Shown: positions 1 to 7,390, numbered from the stretch's first letter. The stretch: 38,493 bases of DNA from Anaeromonas gelatinilytica (GCF_016820635.1 NZ_WSFU01000039.1:1-38493), one strand, 5' to 3'. Notes: generated by a model from the letters alone, not told the origin. Numbers and translations: made by a program.

Positions 1-50
1 AAGTTTATTTTTTGGACAAAAAATATTTTAACTTATTTTAGGGAATTTAG

Positions 51-377
51 CTATGATTTTTTTTGTGCGAATATCATATGTAAATATATGGATCTTAACT
101 GTACGTAAGTCAAATCCTGTACCTGTGAAAACAGCTCGTCCATCACCCCGGCAGCGCCCTGCTTGAGCTTGCTGCGGGCTTCGTTCTGATGTTCATAAAT
201 GTGAGCGAAGTCCTGACGGAAGATATCATGTGCCAGTTCGGAACGCATGGCTTCAATAGCAGGCTCAGTGAGAAATCCGTCATTGTCCTTGGCAGAGTAG
301 ACCATGAGATGCACATGGGGATGATGACTTTCATTATGAAAGGCTGCGTAACCGTATTGTTCTCTATCATAATTTCT
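51..377 (-). pseudogene. MobP-type relaxase fragment
   Basis: The minus-strand frame reads ...GYAAFHNESHHPHVHLMVYS... followed by LTEPAIEAMRSELAHDIF and IYEHQNEARSKLKQGA. The HHPHVHLMVYS block is the histidine-rich metal-binding motif of MobP-like conjugative relaxases, which nick the transfer origin of mobilizable elements. Only about 80 residues of a protein that normally has several hundred are present. The frame opens just after a stop and directly against the remnant of another small gene, and the last 20 or so residues before the stop no longer look like relaxase. It is truncated at both ends and cannot be functional. It marks the left end of the window as the scar of an integrative or mobilizable element. 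Family assignment is by motif memory; the exact MobP subgroup (probably MobP3-like) is not certain. Confidence 0.7.
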
Positions 378-486
378 CCTTGTTTAGGGAGCAAAGAAAT
401 TTTATGTTGATTTTTTACCCATGCTACTCTGCGCATTCCCTGCAACAAACCTTGTTCCATATCATTGTCGCAATATGGCATTTCAT
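355..486 (-). pseudogene. DUF6487-like zinc-binding small protein, 5' part, frameshifted
   Basis: Reading leftward from the ATG at 486, the first codons give MKC; then a one-base loss in a C run shifts the frame, after which the other frame continues as PYCDNDMEQGLLQGMRRVAW...LLPKQGEIMIENNTV. Restoring one C gives an N-terminus MKCPYCDNDMEQG, the start of a small family whose members begin MKCPYCxxxME and later carry a second Cys pair. The second half is missing because the sequence runs straight into relaxase coding at about 355-370. This is a deletion scar joining two element genes. Family name is from memory; the frameshift and the fusion junction are read directly. Confidence 0.5.
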
Positions 487-510
487 AAATTCTCACCCTC
501 TCAAACATCT

Positions 511-677
511 CTATATATTTTTTGCACCTTTGGCAAGATACATTGATATTTCGCCACAAAGTAGGGCATTTGCCGCTTTTATTTCATCTGCTTTCGATAT
601 TCCACACTCAATTCTGATTACAATTTTAACTTATACCCCTCATCCATCTGACATTGGCATTGTTTACAAATTCTCAT
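511..677 (-). pseudogene. Zinc-ribbon nucleic-acid-binding-like small protein, frameshifted
   Basis: The ATG at 677 overlaps the MATE stop codon (ATGA), so this was once translated by coupling as the third gene of the MarR-MATE operon. The first frame reads MRICKQCQCQMDEGYKLKL and stops. The adjacent frame then continues with IECGISKADEIKAANALLCGEISMYL and ends at a stop at 511-513. Together they match the shape of small clostridial zinc-ribbon proteins with N-terminal CxxC and C-terminal CxxCGE(I/V)SLY. The shift, and loss of one Cys of the second pair, mean the product is broken. Confidence 0.5.
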
Positions 678-2032
678 TGTATTAACTCCTCAAATTGCTT
701 TTCTCTTTTGCATTGATGTATATAGTAAACAATGCAAATCAAAAGTGTAAATGCAGCCGCCAGTGTAGCAGACATTCCTATTTCAAACAAAGACGGGGCA
801 GGCTTTCTGCTGGCATAATAAGCATAAGGTATTCTCACAAGAAAGATTGCGCATAGTCCCTGTGCCATTACAAAAGAGGTTTTTCCAAGCCCATTGTAAT
901 ATCCAGTAAAGCAATATGCAATAGACAAGATAAAACATTCAATTGCGGTTGCTTTCAAAAACTGAACAGAAGCCTGTATAACCGCGAAGTCTTTTATAAA
1001 AATCGAAGACAGCATATCCCCGTGGAAGAATGACATGTATGACATAATACCACCTAACCCAACAGCTGTTGCCATTCCGAGCCACATGGATTTCTTTGCC
1101 CGTTCTTTTTGACCAGCACCGATATTCTGTGCTACAAAGGCTGAAATTGAAGACATGTAAGACATCGGTATAAGCAGGATAAACATGACGAGCCTTTCGG
1201 CTATTCCCACCCCGGCGGAAGAAATTACGCCTAAGGTATTTACAAGCCCAATCAAAATCAGATAGGATATTTCATTACACATATCTTGCAGCGCAATCGG
1301 TGAACTAAGCTTTACAATATTTTTTGCAGTCGCTTTGTCAAAACGCATATTTTCCTTTGTAAAGGGAAGAGGTAAGCCATTTCTTCTTACCAGTGCAACA
1401 GAAAGTACAACGCTGACAGCCTGTGCTGCAATTGTGGCAAGGGCTGCCCCTGCAGTTCCCATATTAAAAACACTGATTAGCACAATATCCCCAATAATAT
1501 TGACGATGCAGGTTATCGTAACGAAGAGCAGAGGAGCTTTTGAGTTCCCCATACCACGGAAAATATTGCTCATTACATTATAACCTACAATAAACAGAGT
1601 ACCGGCGCCACAAATCCGAATGTAATGGACTGTTTTATCGAAAGCCTCTGCCGGGGCGTGCATTAAAACAGCAATTGCTGGGGCCGCAATCACCATTACG
1701 AGCGTAAGAATCATGCCCAACAAAGCAAATATCCATATACTTGTACCAATGACATTAGCTGCACGCTTATAATCCTTTTCTCCAAATCTATGCCCAAGCA
1801 AAATTGCGATTCCCATGGAAAGCCCGGTTATGATACCTGTAACAATGAGCATAGTCTGACTCCCCGTTGCTACCGCCGAAACATCAGAAGAATCGCAAAA
1901 TGTACCGACTGCCCATAAATCAACCGCACCATAGAGAGCTTGCAAAAACAGTGCCAAAAGAACAGGTAGCGCAAAGCGCAGCAAAGACGGTAAGATAGGA
2001 CCTTCAAGAAATGTACTGTTTGTTTTTCGCAT
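674..2032 (-). CDS. MATE family multidrug/toxin efflux transporter
   Basis: 452 residues, about twelve predicted membrane helices, with the MATE-type start 'GPILPSLLRFALPVLLALF' and the repeated two-bundle layout (second half begins near 'LSSPIALQDMCNEISY'). MATE proteins export cationic drugs and metabolites using Na+ or H+ gradients. Length is normal for the family and the frame is intact. The start is fixed by a GGAGGTAACAT-ATG site lying in the last codons of the MarR gene, which ends three bases upstream, so the two are co-transcribed. Base composition is clearly higher in G+C than the chromosome to the right, in keeping with transfer. The substrate is unknown; control by the MarR partner suggests induction by a drug or toxic compound. 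Confidence 0.9.
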   Translation of the reverse strand: MRKTNSTFLEGPILPSLLRFALPVLLALFLQALYGAVDLWAVGTFCDSSDVSAVATGSQTMLIVTGIITGLSMGIAILLGHRFGEKDYKRAANVIGTSIWIFALLGMILTLVMVIAAPAIAVLMHAPAEAFDKTVHYIRICGAGTLFIVGYNVMSNIFRGMGNSKAPLLFVTITCIVNIIGDIVLISVFNMGTAGAALATIAAQAVSVVLSVALVRRNGLPLPFTKENMRFDKATAKNIVKLSSPIALQDMCNEISYLILIGLVNTLGVISSAGVGIAERLVMFILLIPMSYMSSISAFVAQNIGAGQKERAKKSMWLGMATAVGLGGIMSYMSFFHGDMLSSIFIKDFAVIQASVQFLKATAIECFILSIAYCFTGYYNGLGKTSFVMAQGLCAIFLVRIPYAYYASRKPAPSLFEIGMSATLAAAFTLLICIVYYIHQCKREKQFEELIQ

Positions 2033-2035
2033 ATG

Positions 2036-2476
2036 TTACCTCCAATTGATTTCCTTAAAATTTATCTCAGAAAGAATACCCAGCATTTCACAGAATTTTT
2101 GAATATCCTGCTCGGAATAAGTATCTGTTATCTTTTTAATCGCCAAATCATCCTGCTGACGATAAACCTTGTATTTGGGAACGGCATTCTCATTGACAGA
2201 CAAGAAATTTTGTCTGCGGTCGTTTGGATCTGGTGTTTTTGTTACAAGACCCTGTTTAATTAGTTCATTGATTTTCAGCGTAACGGCAGGTTTTGAAACA
2301 TAAAGCAATTCCGCAATTTTGGATGCAGTACATTTGCCGTTCATGGAGAAAATCAATTCAAGATAGAGCAAACTGTTGTAAGTGATATTCTGATTAAAAA
2401 ATTGCTGGTTCATCAGCCTTAAATCACATAAAGCCGTACTGTAATAGAATGAGTCTAAAGCTTTTCTTAATTTCAT
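2036..2476 (-). CDS. MarR family transcriptional regulator
   Basis: About 146 residues. A winged helix-turn-helix is visible in the middle (KCTASKIAELLYVSKPAVT then LKINELIKQGLVTKT) followed by the wing motif DPNDRRQNFLSV, diagnostic of MarR (usual form D.RD.R). A start four codons earlier (2488) is possible, but the GGAGG six bases before the ATG at 2476 favours MKLRK... as the N-terminus. It probably represses its own operon with the downstream MATE pump; an inverted repeat lies inside the promoter just upstream. Ligand unknown. Confidence 0.88.
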   Translation of the reverse strand: MKLRKALDSFYYSTALCDLRLMNQQFFNQNITYNSLLYLELIFSMNGKCTASKIAELLYVSKPAVTLKINELIKQGLVTKTPDPNDRRQNFLSVNENAVPKYKVYRQQDDLAIKKITDTYSEQDIQKFCEMLGILSEINFKEINWR

Positions 2477-2490
2477 AGCGTCCTCCATTG

Positions 2491-2536
2491 TTTAGGTAAT
2501 AATAATTATTATAGCTTAACTAAATGGAATTGTCAA
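2491..2536 (-). promoter_or_regulatory. Sigma-A promoter with embedded MarR-type operator
   Basis: On the minus strand TTGACA (2531-2536) is separated by exactly 17 bases from TATAAT (2508-2513), a consensus housekeeping promoter for the marR-MATE operon. The -10 lies within a 14-bp perfect palindrome (2499-2512, ATAATAATTATTAT), and arms TTTAGGTAA (2491-2499) and TTAACTAAA (2516-2524) form a wider inverted repeat matching at 8 of 9 positions. A repressor bound here would block RNA polymerase. Confidence 0.75.
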
Positions 2537-2642
2537 TGGAGGCTGTTTCATTTTTTAACGCCCATTTGCAATGGCCGTAAAAGGCATAACGGATTTTCCA
2601 CCAGGTATGAACTGGTTCATTCAGGGTACTCACTTCCTTTCG
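2520..2642 (-). pseudogene. Possible short element-borne coding relic
   Basis: The minus frame contains an uninterrupted stretch including LNEPVHTWWKIRYAFYGH and ends at a TAG at 2520-2522. Its amino-acid make-up (W, Y, H, C clustered) looks like real coding rather than chance. No good ribosome binding site is seen, and the end overlaps the marR promoter. I do not recognise the family. It may be a small intact peptide gene or the tail of a deleted gene of the element. Confidence 0.3.
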
Positions 2643-2656
2643 CAACCGCGAAAGGA
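2635..2656. repeat. 9-bp hairpin
   Basis: TCCTTTCGC and GCGAAAGGA flank an AACC loop: a perfect 9-bp stem with a GC-rich base unlike the local chromosome. There is no U tract on either side, so it is not an obvious terminator. It lies in the roughly 400-base gap between marR and the next relic, which otherwise shows only one short coding-like stretch and a second hairpin. Confidence 0.5.
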
Positions 2657-2852
2657 CCAACTTAGAGCTGTTGGCAAATTACCTGAAATTTTTCCAAAGT
2701 TAATCTACAAGGGTTTGTTTTAACAAAAGCTCATTTTATATATTTCTATTAGCTACAAAAGTTCGGTTTTTTTCGTTTTTATTAAAATATAGTCTTAACT
2801 TGGAGAGCTTTTGAAAGTACGAGATTTTGTCAACACCTCGAATTAAGCTTAT

Positions 2853-2887
2853 GTAGAACGACCTCCGCTTTCGCAGAGGTCGTCTAC
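2853..2887. terminator. Extended hairpin, possible terminator or element end structure
   Basis: ACGACCTC (2858-2865) pairs with GAGGTCGT (2876-2883) and the stem extends outward with one bulged base (GTAGA against TCTAC). It sits just past the stop of the broken element gene at 2898-3185 and may have terminated it, but no T run follows on the minus strand. A transfer- or recombination-related role is equally possible. Confidence 0.4.
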
Positions 2888-2897
2888 CTATGTTCCC

Positions 2898-3185
2898 TTA
2901 CAGCGCACCTAACTTCCTGAGCAGCTCCACACAATCCTTTGCGCCCTGCACATAGAGATGCTAACATTCGTGATCGGCAATCAGATTTGTTTTCTCAAAG
3001 TAGTCGGTGAGAATTCTCTACTGATCTTTCGACAGCCATCTGACAATGTCACGAGCCTGAGAACTGAGAGTCACCACCTCAGCATAAAGCTGCTGCTCGC
3101 TGTCATCCAGATTTTCTTTGCGCTTGCTGATTGCCGCTTCCGTCAACTCACGGATGACTGTTTCAAAGATTTCACTTTTCTTCAT
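2898..3185 (-). pseudogene. Small integrative-element protein with two in-frame stops
   Basis: The minus-strand frame starts MKKSEIFETVIRELTEAAIS, keeps one frame for about 95 codons and ends KDCVELLRKLGAL at a TAA at 2898-2900. It is interrupted by two TAG codons, one after WLSKDQ and one after NLIADHEC. An AGGAG site lies 11 bases before the ATG at 3185. The pattern (helical N-terminus, central NLIADHEC, C-terminal YVQGAKDCVELL) resembles small unknown proteins common on Firmicute conjugative transposons, possibly near DUF6809; I am not sure of the family number. Two nonsense mutations without frameshifts indicate recent decay. Confidence 0.6.
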
Positions 3186-3221
3186 CGCATTTTCATCTCC
3201 TTTCCAACAAGAAGAAGGCAT

Positions 3222-3262
3222 AAAAAATGCCCCTCACTTCTCTTAAGGAAAAAGTAAGGGGC
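3222..3262 (-). terminator. Rho-independent terminator (minus strand)
   Basis: GCCCCTCACTT (3229-3239) pairs with AAGTAAGGGGC (3252-3262) at 10 of 11 positions, and on the minus strand the stem is followed at once by ATTTTTTA. It lies between the divergent TetR promoter and the broken element gene, so it probably ended a leftward transcript of the ancestral element or acted as an attenuator. Confidence 0.65.
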
Positions 3263-3273
3263 TGAAGTGTTTA

Positions 3274-3302
3274 TTGACTAATGAGACAAATTCTTGTATA
3301 AT
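3274..3302 (+). promoter_or_regulatory. Promoter of the TetR-methyltransferase operon
   Basis: TTGACT (3274-3279), 17-base spacer, TATAAT (3297-3302): near-consensus sigma-A promoter reading into the TetR gene 50 bases downstream. Confidence 0.8.
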
Positions 3303-3331
3303 AACTTATGTTATCAATAACAAATGTTATT
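3301..3331. promoter_or_regulatory. Two tandem TetR-type operators
   Basis: Two inverted repeats sit back to back over the expected transcription start: ATAAC-TTAT-GTTAT (3301-3314) and AATAAC-AAAT-GTTATT (3316-3331). Their centres are 16 bases apart, about one and a half helical turns. The shared half-site is (A)ATAAC. The arrangement fits cooperative binding of two dimers of the regulator encoded directly downstream and hence autorepression. Confidence 0.65.
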
Positions 3332-3352
3332 TATCGAGATGGAGGTATTTAA

Positions 3353-3910
3353 ATGCCTGCAAAAAAGCAAATTTCAAAAAAAGCCATATTACAAGCGGCT
3401 TTGGATATTGTAAGGAAAAGTGGGGTAAAAACTATTAATGCGAGAATTTTAGCTCAGAAATTAAAATGCTCTACTCAACCTATATATCTTTCCTTTAAAG
3501 GGATGGACGAATTAAAAGTCGCCGTTACACAGGCAATTGACAATGAATACGATACTTTTGTAAAAAAACATATTGACATAGACAACTATATGATCAGTAA
3601 ATCAAAAGCACATATTCTATTTGCTCTATACGAAAAAAATCTATATAAGGCTATGTTTCTGTCAAATACATTAGAGGGAATTAGTATTGATGATATAGCA
3701 AGTGCTGAATGGAATCAAAAGGCTATCTCATCTATAATGTCAGACTTCAATATTGATAAATCTTCTGCTCAAAAAGTATTTATAAATTTGTGGCTGTTTT
3801 CAAGTGGTCTTGCAATTGAACTTGCCACAAACGATATGAATATAAGTGAATCTGATATTGACTCGTTGCTGACAGAGTTTTATGAAAGGATGAAAATTTG
3901 CTATGCTTAA
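3353..3910 (+). CDS. TetR/AcrR family transcriptional regulator
   Basis: 185 residues. The N-terminal helix-turn-helix is at about residues 8-50 (KKAILQAALDIVRKSGVKTI, then ILAQKLKCSTQPIYLSFKG), the classic TetR DNA-binding signature with a 'YxxFxxxDEL' end. The rest is an all-helical ligand and dimer domain of usual length. GGAGG at 3341-3345 fixes the ATG. The gene overlaps the following methyltransferase by 8 bases, so translation is coupled. It very likely represses this operon through the two operators upstream. Base composition is lower in GC than the MATE module, suggesting a separate origin. Confidence 0.88.
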   Translation: MPAKKQISKKAILQAALDIVRKSGVKTINARILAQKLKCSTQPIYLSFKGMDELKVAVTQAIDNEYDTFVKKHIDIDNYMISKSKAHILFALYEKNLYKAMFLSNTLEGISIDDIASAEWNQKAISSIMSDFNIDKSSAQKVFINLWLFSSGLAIELATNDMNISESDIDSLLTEFYERMKICYA

Positions 3911-4631
3911 AAGTAAAATCCAAACACAAGAAGAAATCGAAACTTATATGAAGGAATTGAAAGAATGGCTTGAAAGTGTCAAGAACGCCACCACCGAAGA
4001 AATGACAGACTTTTTTACCAAAAGAATTAATGAATATGACAATGTTCATCTCACACATTGGGGAAAAGAATATGCTCATATTGCAGACTTTTTTGATAAT
4101 GGTTTGAATTCTTTGCTTGATATTGGTTGTGGTACAGGCTTGGAACTGGAATCAATGTATAAAAGATTTCCAAAAGTTAAAGTTACGGGCATTGATTTGT
4201 CAGAATCTATGCTGAATAAACTACGTGAAAAATATAGGTATAAAGATATTAGCATAATAAAGGCAGACTATTTTGAATATCCATTTGAAGAAAACAAGTT
4301 TGATGCTGCTATGTCTTTTGAAACACTTCATCATTTTAAATACCAAAAGAAACAAAAAATTTATAACAAGCTTTATCAAACAATAAAAAATGGAGGATAT
4401 TACATAGAATGCGACTATATAGCCTGTTGCAATGAGGAAGAGACCCTGTGTCTTGAAGGTTATGAATATAGGCGCAAGAAGAATAATATCCCTGACGATG
4501 TGTTTATACATATTGATATTCCTCTAACACTGGAGCACCAGATTGAACTTATGAAGAATGCCGGTTTTCAAACTGTTGATGTCCTGTATCAAAATGGTGG
4601 GACTGTTATTTTTAAAGCCAAAAAACAGTAA
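3903..4631 (+). CDS. Class I SAM-dependent methyltransferase
   Basis: 242 residues. Motif I LLDIGCGTGLELE (about residues 72-84) binds S-adenosylmethionine; VTGIDLSESML is the acidic end of strand 2; FDAAMSFETLHHF is motif IV/post-II; NGGYYIECDY is strand 5-like. This is the Rossmann methyltransferase core used on small molecules and other substrates. An N-terminal helical cap of 60 residues carries a short acidic/aromatic stretch. The gene overlaps the TetR gene, so it is expressed only when that repressor is relieved, a pattern typical of inducible drug- or metabolite-modification genes. The substrate cannot be read from sequence. Confidence 0.85.
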   Translation: MLKSKIQTQEEIETYMKELKEWLESVKNATTEEMTDFFTKRINEYDNVHLTHWGKEYAHIADFFDNGLNSLLDIGCGTGLELESMYKRFPKVKVTGIDLSESMLNKLREKYRYKDISIIKADYFEYPFEENKFDAAMSFETLHHFKYQKKQKIYNKLYQTIKNGGYYIECDYIACCNEEETLCLEGYEYRRKKNNIPDDVFIHIDIPLTLEHQIELMKNAGFQTVDVLYQNGGTVIFKAKKQ

Positions 4632-4636
4632 GTGTT

Positions 4637-4806
4637 TTAGGTGCTTGAGGTAGCGATATCTTTGATTTCGGCAATTGGGCTATCTGGCTGTAATGATATA
4701 AGTTCATTTCTAATTAAATTGGTCTTATAACTACTAGGCTTCTTGGCAATTACCTAGACTGAACTTTCATCAGTTAACAAATTACAGCTTCGCTGGGCAC
4801 GCTCCT
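4637..4806 (-). pseudogene. Decayed coding relic, family unknown
   Basis: On the minus strand one frame reads RSCNLLTDESSV, then a TAG, then VIAKKPSSYKTNLIRNEL and SLQPDSPIAEIKDIA to a TAA at 4637-4639. Apart from the TAG it is open and its composition is protein-like. I do not recognise the family; it looks like the C-terminus of a larger lost protein. It lies tail to tail with the methyltransferase, at the boundary between foreign DNA and the AT-rich chromosome. Confidence 0.35.
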
Positions 4807-4810
4807 ATAC

Positions 4811-4838
4811 AAAAAAACCCCTATATATAGGGGTTTCG
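4811..4838 (-). terminator. Bidirectional terminator after ftsH
   Basis: A perfect 18-bp palindrome (4817-4834, ACCCCTATATATAGGGGT) is flanked by A7 on the left and TTT on the right. On the minus strand the hairpin is followed by a T7 run, so it should end the ftsH transcript. It can also serve weakly in the plus direction for the TetR-methyltransferase operon. A small GGCGT-CTC-ACGCC hairpin (4883-4895) lies between it and the ftsH stop. Nothing else is seen between about 4840 and 4945. Confidence 0.8.
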
Positions 4839-4945
4839 GGTACTCTGTTATAAGAAGATACACAGAGATATGCGGGATTTTAGGCGTCTCACGCCCCTCT
4901 AAATTATAAATAAGATATAATTCATTTAATTATTTTTTATAAATA

Positions 4946-6694
4946 CTAGCTCAAACTTTCCTCAATAAAATTATTTAACTCTATTTCATCAATACTTTCA
5001 TTTTCAATCAGATATATTGCAATTTTATTTAATAATTCAATATTCCTTTGTAGCAATTCTTTTGTTGATTCATATAATTCAGATACAATGTCTTTGGCTC
5101 TAATTAAAACTTCAGAGTTAATTCCTTGATTATTTGGTAGTATAGTTTCATAATTTAATAATCCTATTTTATCATCCATACCAAATCTAGTAATCATAGA
5201 TATTACCATTTTAGTAACTCTTTCAAGATCATTAGAAGCCCCAGTAGTAATTTTTTCTTTACCAAAAATAATTTCTTCTGCAATTCTTCCTGCTAAAGCA
5301 ATTTTAATATTTTTAATAATATCTTCTTTAGTATGATACATTTTATCTGGAGGAATACTCATACTAAATCCTCCAGCACCTTTAGTGCTAGGAATTATAG
5401 TTATCTTTGTAACTTTATTCTCAGGAGCTATTAATTTAGTAACTAATCCATGTCCAGATTCATGATATGCAGTTATCTTTTTTTCTAAAGGAGATATAAA
5501 ACTCCTATCCTTTTTCTCCTCACCCGCTATTACTTGATAAAAAGCTTTATCAATATGTTCTGAAGTTATAGTGTTATTATTATCTTTTGCTGCTATCATA
5601 GCTGATTCATTCAATAAATTTTCTAATTTAGCTCCACTGAAATATACAGTTTCATAAGCTAACTTTTCTAAATCTACTCCAATATCTATAGGTTTATTTT
5701 TACTATGATAATCTAAGATTTTTTTCCTAGCATTTACATCAGGAAGTCCAATTTCAATTTGTCTATCAAATCTTCCAGGTCTTAATAATGCATCATCTAA
5801 AGTATCTATCCTATTAGTAGCAGCAACTACTATTATACCTTGATTTTCACTAAATCCAGACATTTCCGTTAATAAAGCATTTAAAGTTCTATCACTTTCA
5901 TCACTGCTTGTCCCAATATCTCTTCTTTTTTTCCCTAATGCATCAATTTCATCTATAAATATTACACATTTCCCTTCCTTTCTAGCATTTTTAAATAAAT
6001 TTCTTACTCTACTTGCCCCAACACCAGCATAAACCTGCACAAAATCAGAACCTGATATGGCTTTAAAATCTACATTTGCTTCTCCTGCTAATGCTTTAGC
6101 TAATAAAGTTTTACCTGTACCTGGAGCTCCATACAATAATACTCCTCTAGGAATCCTAGCACCATATTTTTCATATTTTTCAGGATTTTTTAAGAAATCT
6201 ACTAATTCCATCAATCGTTCTTTTGCCTCTTCATTTCCAGCTACATCATCAAATTTTATATTTTCATTATGATTATTACTTTCTATCTGAGACATATTAA
6301 GCATTTCTTTTTGAGCTTGTTTAGAATTTTTATTAAAATAATATATTAAAAATCCAACTAAACCTAATATAAATATACCACTAATAATATCTTTAATGGT
6401 AATATTATTGTTTCCTTCAATCACTTCTATGTTCTCTAACAACAATGATTCTTTAAAATTTTCTGTACGAGGATTATCCGTAATGAAATTCTCTCCATTA
6501 TTAAATTTGCCTGTAATTTTAGATTCTGAACTAATAATAACTCTTGAAATTTTATTATCTTCTACATATTTTGTGAATTCAGTGTAGGAAATTTCTGTAA
6601 ATTCTTCCTTGTCTAAATATAAAAAAGCTAAAACAGTAGATATTACAATAAATATAAATAAAAAAATTATTGGTCTTTTAAACAAGAAATTCAT
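4946..6694 (-). CDS. ftsH: FtsH-family membrane AAA+ zinc protease
   Basis: 582 residues. Membrane anchor at residues 9-27, extracytoplasmic segment of about 75 residues, second helix at 101-120, then the AAA+ module: Walker A GAPGTGKT (189-196), Walker B VIFIDE (244-249), arginine-finger region LLRPGRFDR. The M41 peptidase has HESGH (411-415) as zinc and catalytic site and D489 in TTGASNDLER as third zinc ligand. FtsH degrades membrane and short-lived regulatory proteins as a hexamer. It is slightly shorter than usual and its pore loop reads VYAGVG where most FtsH proteins have MFVGVG, and the peptidase motif has Ser where Ala is usual. It may therefore be a second, divergent FtsH. Start supported by AAGGGTAG before the ATG. 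Single-gene transcript with a terminator at 4811-4838. Confidence 0.92.
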   Translation of the reverse strand: MNFLFKRPIIFLFIFIVISTVLAFLYLDKEEFTEISYTEFTKYVEDNKISRVIISSESKITGKFNNGENFITDNPRTENFKESLLLENIEVIEGNNNITIKDIISGIFILGLVGFLIYYFNKNSKQAQKEMLNMSQIESNNHNENIKFDDVAGNEEAKERLMELVDFLKNPEKYEKYGARIPRGVLLYGAPGTGKTLLAKALAGEANVDFKAISGSDFVQVYAGVGASRVRNLFKNARKEGKCVIFIDEIDALGKKRRDIGTSSDESDRTLNALLTEMSGFSENQGIIVVAATNRIDTLDDALLRPGRFDRQIEIGLPDVNARKKILDYHSKNKPIDIGVDLEKLAYETVYFSGAKLENLLNESAMIAAKDNNNTITSEHIDKAFYQVIAGEEKKDRSFISPLEKKITAYHESGHGLVTKLIAPENKVTKITIIPSTKGAGGFSMSIPPDKMYHTKEDIIKNIKIALAGRIAEEIIFGKEKITTGASNDLERVTKMVISMITRFGMDDKIGLLNYETILPNNQGINSEVLIRAKDIVSELYESTKELLQRNIELLNKIAIYLIENESIDEIELNNFIEESLS

Positions 6695-6776
6695 TTAATC
6701 TACCCTTTCTAGTTTACATAATACAATAATATTAACATATTTTTTAATTTTAATCTATAATATAATGAAATTACCA

Positions 6777-6803
6777 AAAAAAAGAAGGCAATAGTCACCT
6801 TCT
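6777..6803 (-). terminator. Rho-independent terminator
   Basis: AAAGAAGG and CCTTCTTT form an 8-bp stem and on the minus strand the stem is followed by eight or more T residues. It closes the 114-residue gene whose stop lies inside the right arm. Confidence 0.75.
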
Positions 6804-7148
6804 TTAATCAATATCTGCTTTTAATATTTCCATTAATTTATTCAATTTTTTATTTTGACTTTCATTTAACATTGGTCTTAATTTATCAAGTTTTTTAAGT
6901 TTCTTCATAAATTCTTCTTTATTTTCTCCTTGAGATAATTTTTTATTTAAATTCATTATCTCTAAATACAATTCATCTTCAGATTTACCAGAATACTTAT
7001 CTGCCAAATCTCTTAATTTTTCTATATCCTCTTCTCTAGCATTTACAGTTGACTTAAATTTATCAACTAATTTAGACAAATCCTTTTTCTTTTCATCCTC
7101 ATTATGGTTACTGCTATTAATAGATACATCATTATTATTTTTATCCAA
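6804..7148 (-). CDS. Unknown small charged protein
   Basis: 114 residues, highly charged and predicted helical, possibly coiled coil. The first 25 residues are polar and disordered (NNNDVSINSSNHNEDEKKKD). A TTG start is chosen because AAAGGAGG lies seven bases before it and no ATG is suitably placed. The central segment KYSGKSEDELYLEI resembles EYGQKSDEELFVEI in the protein encoded at 30526-30951, so the two may belong to one family. No catalytic motif is visible. The lack of a signal peptide suggests a cytoplasmic or spore-associated protein. Function unknown. Confidence 0.7.
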   Translation of the reverse strand: MDKNNNDVSINSSNHNEDEKKKDLSKLVDKFKSTVNAREEDIEKLRDLADKYSGKSEDELYLEIMNLNKKLSQGENKEEFMKKLKKLDKLRPMLNESQNKKLNKLMEILKADID

Positions 7149-7390
7149 ATTAATTCCTCCTTTATAATATCTATTTAATAAATATGTTTTTAAAGCTTGT
7201 TCTATTACAAAGGAGAAAAAATATTATTACTAAAATAATTTAATGTAACGCTTTTCTATTATAATTCATAATATACTATACAGAGTTTTTATGGTATAGC
7301 TTATAATTCTAATACCCTATTATTTAGAATATTGAGCAAAGAATTATACAGCATATATATAAATCTTACTTTATATAAGGAGGTTAAATC

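Noticed and set aside
143-559. 138-codon open frame on the minus strand read as one protein
   Set aside because: It passes through a frameshifted zinc-ribbon, a frameshifted DUF6487-like piece and out of frame through relaxase; no single ancestral protein is represented.
2898-3185. TAG read-through or pyrrolysine-type recoding
   Set aside because: Only one decayed element gene shows internal TAGs; glnA, nadK and other conserved genes in the window do not need recoding, and no suppressor tRNA is seen.
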